Shown: piece after piece, positions 13,797-22,430 of the stretch
Layout of the letters: each line of letters opens with the position of its first letter
Position numbering within the stretch: the stretch's first letter is position 1
Assembly: GCA_005798925.1 (NCBI GenBank)
Contig: SYID01000178.1
Location: 1 to 23,015 of the forward strand
From: Verrucomicrobiota bacterium
GTDB lineage: Bacteria > Verrucomicrobiota > Verrucomicrobiia > Opitutales > UBA953
Length of the DNA: 23,015 nucleotides
Reading direction: 5' to 3'
The notes under the pieces: generated by a model
Told to the model about the DNA's origin: nothing
The model's input: only the letters and a program-made list of their open reading frames with translations
Database searches by the model: none
Position numbers and translations under genes: made by a program

Positions 13797-14519
13797 ATGC
13801 CTGACGACCGTTCCAGCAAGCAGCCCCCGGCCGGCGATGACCGCAATCTCGTGGTCGTCGACGAAGATTTCGCCAACGCCGACGCCGAAGACCGCCTTTG
13901 GCTCTTCTGGGAACGCAACAAGACCCTGATCGTCCAAGGCACCACCGCCGTCGTGATCGGCATCCTCGGCTTCCTGGCCTATTTCTTCTGGAACGAAAGC
14001 CGCCGGCTCGAGCTCGGCGCCGAATTCACCGCCTGCCAGGATGAAGCCGCCCGCCGGGCTTTCGCCGACCGTCATCCGGGCGAAGCGCTCGCCGCCGTGG
14101 CCCTGACCGACGTGGCCGACGACCTCAAACGCGGGGGCAAGTTCGCCGACGCCGCCAAAGCCTACGACAAGGCCGTGAGCCTCGCCGCCCTCGCCGCCAA
14201 GACGCCCGCCGTGGAAGCCCTCGGCGCCCGCGCCCGCCTTTACGCGGCCCTGTGCCGGCTCGAAGCCGGCGAAGCCGACGCCGCCAAGGCCGTCGCCGCC
14301 GTCGCCGACGACGTCGCCGCGCCGGAGACCCTCCGCGGCTTCGCGATGCTGACCCTCGCCAACGTGGCCGTCGCCAAGGGCGACGCGGCCGAAGCCGCCA
14401 AATGGCTCAACGCGATGGACAAGAAACTCCGCGCGAACCACGTCTGGAAGGGCGACAAGGAGATGCTGGTCCGCTCCGAGCCCGCCCTCGTCGCGCCGCC
14501 GGCGCCCGCGGCCAAATAA
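13797..14519 (+). CDS. Membrane-anchored TPR-like protein (YfgM-like)
   Basis: A 240-residue protein. A soluble N-terminus (1-42) ends with EDRLWLFWERNKT; one transmembrane helix follows (about 43-65, LIVQGTTAVVIGILGFLAYF), and then an Ala-rich helical region (about 72-215) with TPR-like pairs such as GGKFADAAKAYDKAV and GDAAEAAKWLNAM. This single-anchor plus TPR plan resembles the YfgM/TPR_21 family, whose E. coli member associates with the SecYEG translocon and periplasmic chaperones. The Pro/Ala-rich end (PALVAPPAPAAK) is low complexity. It diverges from the phosphohexomutase and precedes the ABC operon by about 120 bases. The specific partner here is unknown. Confidence 0.75.
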   Translation: MPDDRSSKQPPAGDDRNLVVVDEDFANADAEDRLWLFWERNKTLIVQGTTAVVIGILGFLAYFFWNESRRLELGAEFTACQDEAARRAFADRHPGEALAAVALTDVADDLKRGGKFADAAKAYDKAVSLAALAAKTPAVEALGARARLYAALCRLEAGEADAAKAVAAVADDVAAPETLRGFAMLTLANVAVAKGDAAEAAKWLNAMDKKLRANHVWKGDKEMLVRSEPALVAPPAPAAK

Positions 14520-14522
14520 GCC

Positions 14523-14538
14523 CCGCCGGTCGCGGCGG
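14523..14538 (+). terminator. Weak hairpin after the TPR-like gene
   Basis: CCGCC (14523-14527) pairs with GGCGG (14534-14538) over a 6-base loop, directly after the stop at 14519. The stem is short and no T-run follows, so termination is uncertain. Confidence 0.25.
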
Positions 14539-14553
14539 CAGGCCCTAATCTCC

Positions 14554-14582
14554 TTGCCAATAAAGCCCGTTCCGCGTGTCTT
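14554..14582 (+). promoter_or_regulatory. Putative promoter of the ABC/AsmA operon
   Basis: TTGCCA at 14554-14559, a 17-base spacer, then TGTCTT at 14577-14582. This would give a leader of about 50 bases before the ATG at 14642, which is preceded by GGAG (14631-14634) with 7-base spacing. Of the starts here, this is one of the few with a usable Shine-Dalgarno. Confidence 0.35.
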
Positions 14583-14641
14583 CCAGTCAGCGTTCCGCAC
14601 GGCGCGGACGCAGCGCAACCACCCTTGACCGGAGCCCACCC

Positions 14642-15628
14642 ATGAACGATGACGCGCCCTCGCCGGAAGCCGCCGTCGTCGCCGAGAAGCTCACCAAGCG
14701 CTACGGCTCCCTGACCGCGGTGGAGGACCTCAGTTTTTCCGTCGCCCCCGGCGAAATCGTCGGCTTCCTGGGGCCCAACGGGGCGGGCAAGTCGACCACC
14801 ATGCGCATCCTCTCCGGGACGATGGCGGGGACCTCCGGACGCGCCTCGATCTGGGGCGTGTCGGTGGCGCTCGATCCCGCCGGCGCCAAGCGGCATCTGG
14901 CGTACATGCCGGAGAACAATCCCCTGCCGGAGGACCTGCGCGTCGAGGAATACCTCAACCTGCGCGCCCGCCTCAAGGACGTCGCCCCCGACCAGGTCGG
15001 CGCGCGCGTGCGCCGCGTGATGGAGGACTGCGACCTCACCCGACGGGCCTCCGGCCGCCTCATCGGCCAGCTCTCCAAGGGCTTCCGCCAGCGCGTAGGC
15101 ATCGCGGACGCGCTCCTCGCCGAGCCCCGCGTCGTCATCCTCGACGAACCGACCATCGGCCTCGACCCTCACCAGATCCTCGGCATCCGCGAGCTCATCC
15201 GCTCGCTCCGCGGCAAGATGGCGGTGCTCATCTCGAGCCACATCCTCCACGAGGTCGAGCAGGTCTGCGACAAGGTCGTCATCATCAACCGCGGGCGGCT
15301 CGTGGCGCAGGGCCGCACCGAGGAGCTCCGACGCGAACTGCTGCCCGCGCTCGCCTTCTCCGTGGCCACCCGCGCGGACGCGCCCGCGATGCTCGCCGCC
15401 TGCCGCGCGGCGGACCCCGCCGCCGAAGTGACGTTCCTCGGCGAGACCGACGGCTGGCGCTCCTACCGCGTCACGCTCCCGCCCGCCTCCCCCGCCCGCG
15501 AGACGCTCGCGGGCTCCCTCGTCGCCGCCGGGATCGCCCTGCGGGAGATCGCCGAGGAACGCTTCGGCCTGGAGGAGATCTTCCTCGCCGCCACCCGCCG
15601 CGCCCCCGGGGAGGGCCGCCGTCCCTGA
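14642..15628 (+). CDS. ABC transporter ATP-binding protein (GldA-like)
   Basis: A 328-residue ATPase subunit of an ABC-2 type exporter. Walker A GPNGAGKST (44-52), the YMPENNPLPEDLRVEEYL segment (about 88-105) typical of GldA-like proteins, signature LSKGFRQRVGIADALLAEP (144-162), Walker B VVILDEPTIGLDP (164-176) and the switch His in ISSHILHEVEQ. About 100 residues follow the ATPase core, as in related ATPases. The GTG at 14576 would add 22 residues, but the ATG at 14642 has a GGAG at proper spacing and fits the family N-terminus. Its stop overlaps the permease start by one base (TGATG). The substrate is unknown; in Flavobacterium johnsoniae the GldA/F/G homologues are needed for gliding, but relatives are common in non-gliding bacteria. 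Confidence 0.93.
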   Translation: MNDDAPSPEAAVVAEKLTKRYGSLTAVEDLSFSVAPGEIVGFLGPNGAGKSTTMRILSGTMAGTSGRASIWGVSVALDPAGAKRHLAYMPENNPLPEDLRVEEYLNLRARLKDVAPDQVGARVRRVMEDCDLTRRASGRLIGQLSKGFRQRVGIADALLAEPRVVILDEPTIGLDPHQILGIRELIRSLRGKMAVLISSHILHEVEQVCDKVVIINRGRLVAQGRTEELRRELLPALAFSVATRADAPAMLAACRAADPAAEVTFLGETDGWRSYRVTLPPASPARETLAGSLVAAGIALREIAEERFGLEEIFLAATRRAPGEGRRP

Positions 15629-16389
15629 TGCGACACTTCCGCACCCTGCTCGCGCACGAGCTACGCAGCGCCGCGCTGTCCTGGAACACCTGGGCGGCCG
15701 GCGGCCTCTTCCTCGCGCTCATGGGCGGCATCCACTTCTTCGCGCTGGTCGACGCCACCCGCGCGCCCAACGCGCGCACGCCCGTCGAGGCCACCCTCTG
15801 GTTCTTCTGGCTGCCGCTGCTCTGCGTGCTGCCGCTGCTGACCATGCGCACCTTCGCCGAGGAACGTCGCTCCGGCACGCTCGCCGCCTTGCTCACGACG
15901 CCGGCCAGCGCGGCCGCCGTCGTCTGGGCGAAATTCCTCTCGGTGTGGACGGTCTGGGTCGTCTTCTGGCTGCTCTTCACCGCCTTCCCCGTCCTCGCGG
16001 CCCAGCGGCTCGGCGGGCCCGACGCGACGCGGCTGGGCGATCCGGCGGCGCTGTGGGGCGGCCTCTGCTTCATCGCGGGGAGCGGCCTCCTGCACGCCGC
16101 CGTCGGCATCCTTTGCAGCTGCGTCACGCGCTCGGCCGCGCTCGCCGCGCTCCTCGCGTTCATCTGCCTCCTCGCGCTCACCGCCGCGGGGGGCGCGATG
16201 GAGACGCTGCCGATCGAAAGCTGGGAATGGCTCGGCTGGATGCGCGAGCCCGCCGCGCACCTGCGCACGTTCGGGCACCTGCAGGATTTCGCCGACGGCA
16301 TCCTCGATTCGCGGCCCATCGTGCTGTACGGCACGGGGACGTTGCTCTGCCTGGGCCTCGCCGTGCTGGCCGTGGAGGGACAGGAATGA
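15628..16389 (+). CDS. ABC-2 type permease (GldF-like)
   Basis: A 253-residue integral membrane protein with about six hydrophobic segments. Diagnostic is TMRTFAEERRSGTLAALLTT followed by PAS (about 71-93), the coupling-loop motif of GldF/NosY-like permeases. Before it lie WNTWAAGGLFLALMGGIHFF and LWFFWLPLLCVLPLL; the last helix is IVLYGTGTLLCLGLAVLAV. It overlaps the ATPase stop by one base and ends one base before the GldG-like gene, so the subunits are translationally coupled. The two proteins should form the transporter core, probably with dimers of each. Confidence 0.9.
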   Translation: MRHFRTLLAHELRSAALSWNTWAAGGLFLALMGGIHFFALVDATRAPNARTPVEATLWFFWLPLLCVLPLLTMRTFAEERRSGTLAALLTTPASAAAVVWAKFLSVWTVWVVFWLLFTAFPVLAAQRLGGPDATRLGDPAALWGGLCFIAGSGLLHAAVGILCSCVTRSAALAALLAFICLLALTAAGGAMETLPIESWEWLGWMREPAAHLRTFGHLQDFADGILDSRPIVLYGTGTLLCLGLAVLAVEGQE

Positions 16390-16390
16390 C

Positions 16391-17899
16391 ATGGCCCCGC
16401 CTCGCGATGACTTCGGCTCCGTCCGCCCGATCCGCCGCCTGAACCGGCTGACGCAGGCCTTGCTGGCGGTGGCCCTCGCCGTCGTCGTGAACTACCTCGC
16501 GGCGCTGCCGGAATTCCGCCTCCGCCAGGACATCTCCGCGGACCGCCGCCACACGCTCGCGCCCGAGTCGGTCGAGACGGTGCGCGCCGCCGGCCGCCGG
16601 AGCCCCGTCGGCGCCGGGCGCAACCGGGGCTGGGTCAAGGCCGTGGTGCTGACCAATGAGACGGGCGAAGCGGCCCAGCTGCTGCGGGGCCGAGTGCTCA
16701 AGCTCCTCGACGCTTACGTCGTCGAGGCGGGACGAGGCGGCCCCGCCTGGCTGTCGGTCGAACTCGCCGGCGGCGGCCGCAACGCCCCGCTCCTGTCGGA
16801 GCTCGCCGGCCGGCATGGGGCGCCCGACGCGGGCGTCGCGCTCATCCTCACCTGCGGCGCGCGGGCGAAATACCTGGCTTACCGGGAGTTCGTCACCAAG
16901 GACGGCGCCTTCCGCGGGGAAGAAGCCGTCACCTCGGCGCTCATCGAGGTCACCGAAGAAAAGGCCGCGGTGTGCTATGTGACCAAGGGTCACGGCGAGC
17001 TCGGCCTCGACGACGCTTCGCCCGTGCGCGGCCTTTCCCTGCTCTCCCGTCAGCTGCGCAACCGCAACTTCGACGTGCGCCAGCTCGATCTGGCGACGAC
17101 CGGCGAAGTGCCGCGCGACGCCGCCTTGGTGCTGATCGCCGGGCCGGTCACGCCGTTCTCCGGGCAGGAGAACGACCGGCTCCGCAAATACCTCTACGAA
17201 CGCAACGGGCGCGTGCTCGCCCTGCTCGACCCGGGACGGAACCATGGCCTCGAGCCGACGCTGGCCGAATGGGGCGTGTTCTCTCCGGACGCCGAGCTGC
17301 AGGAGCCCGACCCGGCCCGTCGCACCACCGACGGCGACGTCGTGCTCGCCCGCTTCGAAGCCAAGGAGCATCCGCTGACGAAAGTGCTCAAAGAGCAGAA
17401 CCTTCCGCTGGTGGCCGCCCGCCTGCGGCCCGCGCGCTTCGACGAAGGCAGCGCGCCGGACAGCACCCTGGGCGTGTGGCAGCTCGTGTTCGGTTCGGAC
17501 GCCGCCTGGGGCGAGGCGGAGCCGGCGCGTCAGCCGGTCCGCTTCGACGCCGACCGCGATCAGGCGGCCCCGGTCTGCCTGATCGCGGCCGCCGAGCGGG
17601 CCACCGGCATCCGGCAAGGCGTCGGCGGCGCGGGCGGCCGGCTCGTGGTGGTCGGAACGTCCGAGATCGCGGCCAACCAGCGCCTCGACCGCGGCGGCAA
17701 CCGGGCCTTCCTCACGCAGGCGGCGGCCTGGCTCAGCGACCGCGACCGGGCCGTGTCCCTCCCTCCGCGCGGCGAAGGAGATTTCCAGCTCGTCGCCACG
17801 GCGGCCGACTTCTGGGCGCTGGCGCTGCGCTTCGCCCTGGTCCCGCTCGCCGTGCTTGCGGTCGGGCTTGCGGTTTCCGTATGGCGGCGCAGAAGTTGA
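16391..17899 (+). CDS. GldG-like ABC transporter auxiliary protein
   Basis: A 502-residue protein with a transmembrane helix near the N-terminus (about 21-42, QALLAVALAVVVNYLAAL) and another at the C-terminus (about 475-498), giving a large extracytoplasmic middle. Features of the ABC_transp_aux/GldG family: DISADRRHTLAPESVETVRA soon after the first helix, GAFRGEEAVTSALIEVTEEK, VCYVTKGHGELGLDD with the typical GHGE, and NDRLRKYLYERNGRVLALLDP. The start follows the permease stop by one base. It probably works with the ATPase and permease as an accessory component. The first family helix is followed by an insertion-like Arg/Gly-rich segment (RRSPVGAGRNRG). Confidence 0.88.
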   Translation: MAPPRDDFGSVRPIRRLNRLTQALLAVALAVVVNYLAALPEFRLRQDISADRRHTLAPESVETVRAAGRRSPVGAGRNRGWVKAVVLTNETGEAAQLLRGRVLKLLDAYVVEAGRGGPAWLSVELAGGGRNAPLLSELAGRHGAPDAGVALILTCGARAKYLAYREFVTKDGAFRGEEAVTSALIEVTEEKAAVCYVTKGHGELGLDDASPVRGLSLLSRQLRNRNFDVRQLDLATTGEVPRDAALVLIAGPVTPFSGQENDRLRKYLYERNGRVLALLDPGRNHGLEPTLAEWGVFSPDAELQEPDPARRTTDGDVVLARFEAKEHPLTKVLKEQNLPLVAARLRPARFDEGSAPDSTLGVWQLVFGSDAAWGEAEPARQPVRFDADRDQAAPVCLIAAAERATGIRQGVGGAGGRLVVVGTSEIAANQRLDRGGNRAFLTQAAAWLSDRDRAVSLPPRGEGDFQLVATAADFWALALRFALVPLAVLAVGLAVSVWRRRS

Positions 17900-17906
17900 C
17901 GTGCCC

Positions 17907-19748
17907 ATGCGGATCTCCCGCACCACCGTCTTCCTGCTCGTCGCCAACCTGATCGCCTTCGGTCTCGTCTGGCGGGCCACGTCAGGGCATCAGCCTGCGG
18001 CGGCGAGCCAGACCCAGCTGTTCCCGCCCGACCCGGGTCGGATCACGCTCACCGAAGGCCCGGCCCGGCTGGTGCTGGAACACCGGACTTCCGGGTGGTG
18101 GGTCGCCGAACCCTTCGACTGGGCCGCCAACGTGTGGGCGGTGCAACGACTGCTCGATGAACTCCGTTTCGTGAGCCCGGAGAGCGGCTTCGACGTCGCG
18201 GAGGCGCTCGCCAACGGCGCGAACCTCAAGGACTACGGACTCGATCCGCCGAGGTGGACGCTGAAGGTGGCCGCGGAGACCGGAACCGCGGCCGAAGTCC
18301 GCGTCGGCGTGCAGCCCTCGACACGTCACCATTTCCTCCTGACCGCCGACGGCAGGCGCATCGTGCCGCTTCCCGACGCGATGGCCGCCGCCCTCGGCGC
18401 CCGGCCCGAAAGCTACCGGGTGGACAAGATCTTCGAGATCGCCGACTTCGAGGCCCGCGCCGTGTCGGTGCGCCAACGCACGGCCGACGGCGAGGTCGTG
18501 ACCGCGCTCACTTCCGAGGCCCGGCCGCGGATCGGCCGGCGCGTGCAGACGCCCGAATGGCGCTTCGAAAGCCCCTACGACGCGCTCGCCGACGCGGACG
18601 CGACCGCGCGCGCCGTCGCCGACCTGGCCAACCTGCGCGCCAGCCGTTTCGTCGAGATGAGCGACGAAGCCGCCGGACTCGCGAGCCCGTCGCTGCGTAT
18701 CGCCCTCGAAGGCAACGCCCGCCGCCAGGTGCTCCTCGTCGGCGGCCCGCCGCCGGGCCAACCGCACCTGCGGTGCGCCAAGCTCGAGAACAATCCCTCC
18801 GTCTTCCTCGTCGAGGCCCGGGATCTGCGCGATTGGGCCGCGGCGCGCGAGATGCTCGCGGATTCCCGACCGGCCGACTTCGATCCGGCCTTGGTCACCG
18901 GCTTCACGGTCTCGGCCGGCGGACGCTCCATCACGCTGCATCGGCTCGAAGGGGCCGGCGCCGAAGCCCGCTGGGAGATCCCTGTCGCGCCCGGCTCGAC
19001 GGCGACCCGCCGCCGCGAAGCCGACGCCCGCATCGTCGGACGCTTCCTGGACGGGCTCGCCCGCCTGCGGGCCCAACGGCGCGCGCCGACGGCGCCCGGC
19101 GAACCGGCGCCGCCCGCCGTCGCGCCCGCCCCGGCGACGATGCCGTCCAATGCCGCGAGCGTGGAGCTCGAATTCGGCCCGGACCGCATCCACCTCGCTT
19201 TCGCCGACGACCCCGCCAAAGGCGCTTCGACCCGCGTGGTCGTGGCCAAAGGCTCGCCGCTCGCGCTCACCTGCGATGTCTCGCTCCTCGACGGCGGCCA
19301 GCAGAACGTGGAACCGCAGGCCTGGCGCCGACGCGCCGTGGCCGCGCTGCCGCAGGGCGCGCGCGTCAGCGGGCTGCGCATCGCCGCCCGACCTGACGGG
19401 AAGATACTGGGCGAAGCACGCCTCGGACCGGATGGCAATTGGGCCGGCACCGGCCGCCTTGACGCCGCCAGCGCCCGCCGCCTGGCGCTGGCCCTGGCCG
19501 AAGTCCGCGCCGCGGAGTTCCCCGGACGCGATGTCGGGGCCGGCGACTGGCGCTACGAACTGCGCATCACGGACCAGGCCGCCAGCGGCGTCGGCGCGGC
19601 CAGCGAGACCATCCGCACCTACCTCTGTTCGGCGCCGCTCAACGACCGGGCCTTGCTGGTCCGCGACGAAGCCGATGACGACGATTTCATCCTCGAGCCC
19701 GCCCTCGCCGCCTTGCTGATCCCGCTTCTGTCCGAACCCGGGCGATGA
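17907..19748 (+). CDS. DUF4340-family protein of the Gld-type ABC operon
   Basis: A 613-residue protein with one N-terminal anchor (MRISRTTVFLLVANLIAFGL) and a large soluble region. DUF4340-like features: FPPDPGRITLTEGPARLVLE, WWVAEPFDWAANVWAVQRLL, LKDYGLDPPRWTLKV, and YRVDKIFEIADFEARAVSV. An Ala/Pro linker at about 398-412 divides it from a second strand-rich part. DUF4340 proteins commonly follow GldG-like genes in Bacteroidota, Verrucomicrobiota and Planctomycetota; their biochemical role is not established. A GTG at 17901, two codons upstream, is an equally possible start. The stop overlaps the AsmA-like start (ATGA). Confidence 0.83.
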   Translation: MRISRTTVFLLVANLIAFGLVWRATSGHQPAAASQTQLFPPDPGRITLTEGPARLVLEHRTSGWWVAEPFDWAANVWAVQRLLDELRFVSPESGFDVAEALANGANLKDYGLDPPRWTLKVAAETGTAAEVRVGVQPSTRHHFLLTADGRRIVPLPDAMAAALGARPESYRVDKIFEIADFEARAVSVRQRTADGEVVTALTSEARPRIGRRVQTPEWRFESPYDALADADATARAVADLANLRASRFVEMSDEAAGLASPSLRIALEGNARRQVLLVGGPPPGQPHLRCAKLENNPSVFLVEARDLRDWAAAREMLADSRPADFDPALVTGFTVSAGGRSITLHRLEGAGAEARWEIPVAPGSTATRRREADARIVGRFLDGLARLRAQRRAPTAPGEPAPPAVAPAPATMPSNAASVELEFGPDRIHLAFADDPAKGASTRVVVAKGSPLALTCDVSLLDGGQQNVEPQAWRRRAVAALPQGARVSGLRIAARPDGKILGEARLGPDGNWAGTGRLDAASARRLALALAEVRAAEFPGRDVGAGDWRYELRITDQAASGVGAASETIRTYLCSAPLNDRALLVRDEADDDDFILEPALAALLIPLLSEPGR

Positions 19749-22426
19749 GACCGAAGCCGGCCAGCTCACCGCTCCGCCGTTTCCTCCGCGGCCTGACGAA
19801 CACCTGCCTCCTGTTCCTCCTGCCGGTGCAGCTCGGACTTGTCTGGCTGGCGCAGCTCGACCGGCCGGCGCGACTGCCTGATTTCCTCGCCGAGCGCGTC
19901 ACCGCCGCGCTCGCGGCCGAGGGCATCGGCCTGCGGGCGCGCGCGCTGTGGATCCTGCCGGACCTGACGCTGGCGGCGGACGACCTCGCCCTTTCCGTCG
20001 ACGGGCTGAGCGAAGACGTGTTCGCCGCCGGGCGGGCGGAGCTCGCGCTGCATCCCGGCCGGCTCCTCGCGGGTGAGTTCGCCGTCACCCGGCTGCGCCT
20101 GAGCCGGGGGCGTCTCTGGTGTCCGGCGTCGGTGGCCCGCGGCGGAGCCCGCCGCCAGCTCGTCGACGAACTCGCGGTCGACCTCGCCCGCGAGGGACGC
20201 TGGATGACCGTGCGCCTCGCGCAGGCGCGCGGCGGCAAGATCACCTGCCATCTCCGGGGCGAAGCACCCGCGGACCTGTTTGTCGCCGACGACGACGAAG
20301 AGGGCGCGGACGAGCCCCCCGCGCGCCTGCTCGCCCACGCGCTGGGAGCGATCGAACAGGCGATGGACGTCGCCGAACGTTCGGGCGGAGCCACCGTGTC
20401 GGTCGTCTGCGCAGGCCGCGGCGACGGCGGAGCGGAGATCTCGGCGCAGGCGCTGCTCGGCGACGATTGGGCGGGAGAGCAGGTCGGCCTCATCCAGGCC
20501 CAGGGGCTCGGGCTGCGGGGCTCCGCGCAAGTGTCGCCCGCCGGCCACCTCGGGGCCTGGCGGCTGACCGCGGAGGCACGCGCCATCTCGTGGGCCCGCT
20601 GGTCGGCCGCCCGTTGCGAACTGCGAGCCGACGAAAACGGCGCGGAAATCTCCCTCGCGGACGTCCGCGGGGCCGACCTCGAGCTCCCGCGCGTCGTCGC
20701 GCGCTTCGCCGGCGACCCCCGTCGCGGCGGAAGCATCGCGCTGCGGATCCAGTCGCGGGCCTCCTTCGCCGAGGGATCGGTCGAACGCCTGGCGGACGGG
20801 CGCATCCGGGCCCGGCTCGGCCACGCCGTCATGTCGGGCGATGAGATCAGCGCGGCGCCGGTCGTCGCCGGGGCGCTGCGGCGCGCCGCGGTCGAGCTGC
20901 GCGGCGAGCTTCTCCTTCGCGACGGCGAACTGATGCTGACCGCCGCCGGCGAGCCGGCCACGGCGAGCGGCGAACTGGCGCTCAGCGGATTCCGCGGGCT
21001 GGGGCTTTCGGCGGACGCCATCTCGCCCGACGCCGACCTGCCCTTGCGCGCCCGCTTCGATTACGCGGCCGGGCGGACGGACGCGCAGCTCCGGCTGCGC
21101 GAGCTCCGGCTGGCCTCGGTGACAGGCGAGGCCGACTGCGCGCTGGCGGCGGGCGGCGCGTTCTCTCTCCGCCTCCGCGGAGAACTCGCCCCGGCCAGCC
21201 TGGACGGGGTGCTCGGTGACTGGTGGGTCTCGCTGTGGCGTCTCTTCCTCGTACGGGAGAACCCCTACGCCTTCATCGACGTCGACGGACGCTGGGGCGC
21301 CCGGGAAAGCATGACGAAAGGGCGCGTGCTGCTGCGACGTTTCGACTTCATGGGTGCGCCGTTCCGGCGGGTCGAAGTGTCGGTCGCCGCCGACGCGCGC
21401 CGCACGCATATCGGCCTGCACGGGCTGCAAGGCGGCGACTCGGCGGCCGACGGCTCCGCGGACGGCACGGCGGACTGGGACTGGAGCAAACCTGTCGCGC
21501 TCGCCGGTCCGGTCGTACGACTCGACGGCGACCTGCGGCCGTGGGTGGCGGCCCGCTGCGGGGGCAAGGAATTCGGCGAGGCCCTCCGCGGACTAGACCT
21601 GCCGCCGACCCGGCGTCTCGGCCTGCGCCTCGAACCCGGTCAAGCCGGCCTGGAGATCCGGACGACCCTGGAGTGCGCGGGCGAGTTCACGGCTTGGGGC
21701 GTGCCAGGAAGAGACCTGCGGGCGGAGACGACCACGCTTCCGGAGCGCATGCGGATCGAAGCGCGCCTCGGATTGGCGGCCGGCCAGGCGGAACTGACCT
21801 TGGAAGGCGACCCTTTGCGCCGCGCCAAGCTTCGTCTTTCCTTGCAGGGATGCGACCCGGTCCAGGTTGGGCAGCTGATATCCGCCGCCGATGCTCCGGC
21901 GCGGGCGCCCGCCGGCCAGGGCCGGCTCGACCTGGGCTTCACCGGGGAAGTCGATGTCGCCGACCTCCGCTCGCTCCACGGCCGCGGCACCTACGCGCTC
22001 ACCGATCCTGGGCTGAAGAAAGTGCGTCTGCTCGGGGGTGTTTCCGGATTGCTGGAGACCCTGGGGGTGGGCGCGACGACCTATGAGCTCAACCAAGCCC
22101 GCGGCACCTTCGGCTGCACCGGCGGCAAGGCCTACTTCCCCGACATGGCGATCACCGGCCCGCAGGCGCGGCTGGACCTGGCCGGCGAAATGGACCTCCG
22201 GGCCTCCACGGTGCTCTTCGAGGGGGACTTCTCCTTGCCCCGGAAACAGGGATTTAACCCCCTTGACATGATCAACCTAAACCGTGCCTTGGTCAGCCTC
22301 ACGAAAATCAGGCTGGAGGGGCCGGTTTCCCAACCTAAGACCACCGCTCTTAGGACCCTTAAAGATATCATTAAACCTAAGAAGGATAACGACTTAGGTA
22401 AAATACCTGCCTCGATTTCTGAATGA
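19745..22426 (+). CDS. AsmA-like large envelope protein
   Basis: An 893-residue protein with an N-terminal membrane anchor (about 10-37) followed by a very long beta-rich region and an AsmA-like C-terminal section. RLDLGFTGEVDVADLRSLHG, GRGTYALTDPGLKKVRLLGG, YELNQARGTFGCTGGKAYFP and ITGPQARLDLAGEMDLRAST match the repeating pattern of the AsmA/DUF3971 group. These proteins (AsmA, TamB, YhdP) are thought to form bridges that carry phospholipids between membranes of diderm bacteria. It overlaps the DUF4340 gene by four bases and so belongs to the same operon. From about 22,240 the codons become much richer in A/T and the protein richer in Lys/Ile/Asn (ending KKDNDLGKIPASISE). Confidence 0.82.
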   Translation: MRPKPASSPLRRFLRGLTNTCLLFLLPVQLGLVWLAQLDRPARLPDFLAERVTAALAAEGIGLRARALWILPDLTLAADDLALSVDGLSEDVFAAGRAELALHPGRLLAGEFAVTRLRLSRGRLWCPASVARGGARRQLVDELAVDLAREGRWMTVRLAQARGGKITCHLRGEAPADLFVADDDEEGADEPPARLLAHALGAIEQAMDVAERSGGATVSVVCAGRGDGGAEISAQALLGDDWAGEQVGLIQAQGLGLRGSAQVSPAGHLGAWRLTAEARAISWARWSAARCELRADENGAEISLADVRGADLELPRVVARFAGDPRRGGSIALRIQSRASFAEGSVERLADGRIRARLGHAVMSGDEISAAPVVAGALRRAAVELRGELLLRDGELMLTAAGEPATASGELALSGFRGLGLSADAISPDADLPLRARFDYAAGRTDAQLRLRELRLASVTGEADCALAAGGAFSLRLRGELAPASLDGVLGDWWVSLWRLFLVRENPYAFIDVDGRWGARESMTKGRVLLRRFDFMGAPFRRVEVSVAADARRTHIGLHGLQGGDSAADGSADGTADWDWSKPVALAGPVVRLDGDLRPWVAARCGGKEFGEALRGLDLPPTRRLGLRLEPGQAGLEIRTTLECAGEFTAWGVPGRDLRAETTTLPERMRIEARLGLAAGQAELTLEGDPLRRAKLRLSLQGCDPVQVGQLISAADAPARAPAGQGRLDLGFTGEVDVADLRSLHGRGTYALTDPGLKKVRLLGGVSGLLETLGVGATTYELNQARGTFGCTGGKAYFPDMAITGPQARLDLAGEMDLRASTVLFEGDFSLPRKQGFNPLDMINLNRALVSLTKIRLEGPVSQPKTTALRTLKDIIKPKKDNDLGKIPASISE
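22334..22399. repeat. Two tandem inverted repeats with the same CCTAAG/CTTAGG core
   Basis: CCTAAGA (22334-22340) pairs with TCTTAGG (22348-22354), 7 bp with a 7-base loop. ACCTAAG (22375-22381) pairs with CTTAGGT (22393-22399), 7 bp with an 11-base loop. Both are inside the last codons of the AsmA-like gene, about 30-90 bases before the accB promoter region. Confidence 0.55.
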
Positions 22427-22430
22427 GGGG

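Noticed and set aside
13710..14639. N-terminal extension of the phosphohexomutase frame to 14639 (956 residues)
   Set aside because: The extension is antisense to the TPR-like gene, and mutase homology starts only near 13697-13709.
14576..14641. GTG start of the ABC ATPase at 14576
   Set aside because: It lies beside the putative -10 box, adds a Ser/Arg-rich segment unlike the family, and lacks a Shine-Dalgarno; the ATG at 14642 has one.
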